Notes under the pieces: model-generated
What the model was told of the DNA's origin: nothing
Seen by the model: the letters and a program-made list of their open reading frames with translations, nothing else
The model's database searches: none
Translations under genes and position numbers: made by a program
In this document: positions 63,858-64,000 of the stretch, piece by piece
Layout: every line of letters begins with the position of its first letter
How positions within the stretch are numbered: position 1 is the stretch's first letter
Assembly (NCBI RefSeq): GCF_905404315.1
Contig: NC_066267.1
Location: 758,501-822,500, forward strand
Direction of reading: 5' to 3'
Length of the DNA stretch: 64,000 nucleotides
From: Leptidea sinapis
Taxonomy: Eukaryota > Arthropoda > Insecta > Lepidoptera > Pieridae

Positions 63858-64000
63858 CTAAAAAAAACGCAAGATAGAAAAGCGATGCGAATCTATTAGT
63901 AATCGATTTTGATTAACAAATCTTAACAGTAAGCCGCGCTTCCAATTACTCCTTAGTATTTTGAATATTAAACAAATAGCTAACGCACACATAAACAACT

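Noticed and set aside
1..64000. Defence island, biosynthetic cluster or other multi-gene system
   Set aside because: No adjacent co-oriented genes, operon spacing or enzyme motifs other than transposon proteins are present.

Overview
This is about 64 kb of AT-rich eukaryotic DNA that looks like non-genic (intergenic or large-intron) sequence from a lepidopteran insect. The evidence is repeat content: 5'-truncated CR1/Jockey-type and RTE-type LINE tails with poly-A ends, tRNA-headed SINEs, many small inverted-repeat (MITE) elements, a Tc1 transposon, and a mitochondrial cytochrome b fragment whose TGA codons must be read as Trp. I see no host protein-coding gene with recognisable exons, no operon, no CRISPR array and no rRNA. 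The species cannot be named from the sequence alone. Repeat families were recognised by comparing copies inside the window and from memory of lepidopteran repeats; family names are given only where motifs support them.

Labels used below. S1: SINE-like repeat of about 310 bp, from CAGTGGGAGGCTCC to an A-rich tail, about 20 full or partial copies in both orientations. S2: tRNA-headed SINE. T: unit of about 280-305 bp carrying a tRNA-like cloverleaf. L1: CR1/Jockey-type LINE 3' ends. MP: P-element-like MITE with 8-bp target duplications. MG, MC, ME, ML, MM, MQ: other MITE-like families. D: repeat starting near CGACTTCAAAAAAGG. H: Helitron-like repeat ending near CTAGT.

Layout. 0-9 kb: weak AT-rich sequence, S1 and S2 copies, an intact Tc1 element (3745-5313) nested in an S2 copy, and MP copy A (5823-6192). 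9-20 kb: LINE ends, MG copies, a T tandem repeat, a perfect 21-bp palindrome, the cytochrome b numt, an old transposon ORF fragment, MM and several S1 copies. 20-31 kb: S1, L1, S2, H, ML and an RTE remnant. 31-42 kb: mostly plain AT-rich DNA with a promoter-like or LTR-like patch at 33.2 kb, MQ, H, MP copy B (37999-38412), a LINE ORF2 fragment and a large inverted repeat. 42-50 kb: MC copies in inverted orientation, T tandem repeat, ME, one unexplained 115-residue ORF and D. 51-64 kb: L1 pieces nested in another LINE, RTE remnants, a 227-bp tandem duplication, MG copy H and S1 copies.

The only gene that looks able to make a working product is the 339-aa Tc1 transposase (D150, D241, E276, DD34E spacing) between near-perfect 32-bp inverted repeats. 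The most interesting structures are the P-like MITE pair that keeps the start of a THAP-like zinc finger, and the tRNA-like tandem unit whose anticodon stem varies with compensating base changes. I found no undescribed defence or metabolic system.
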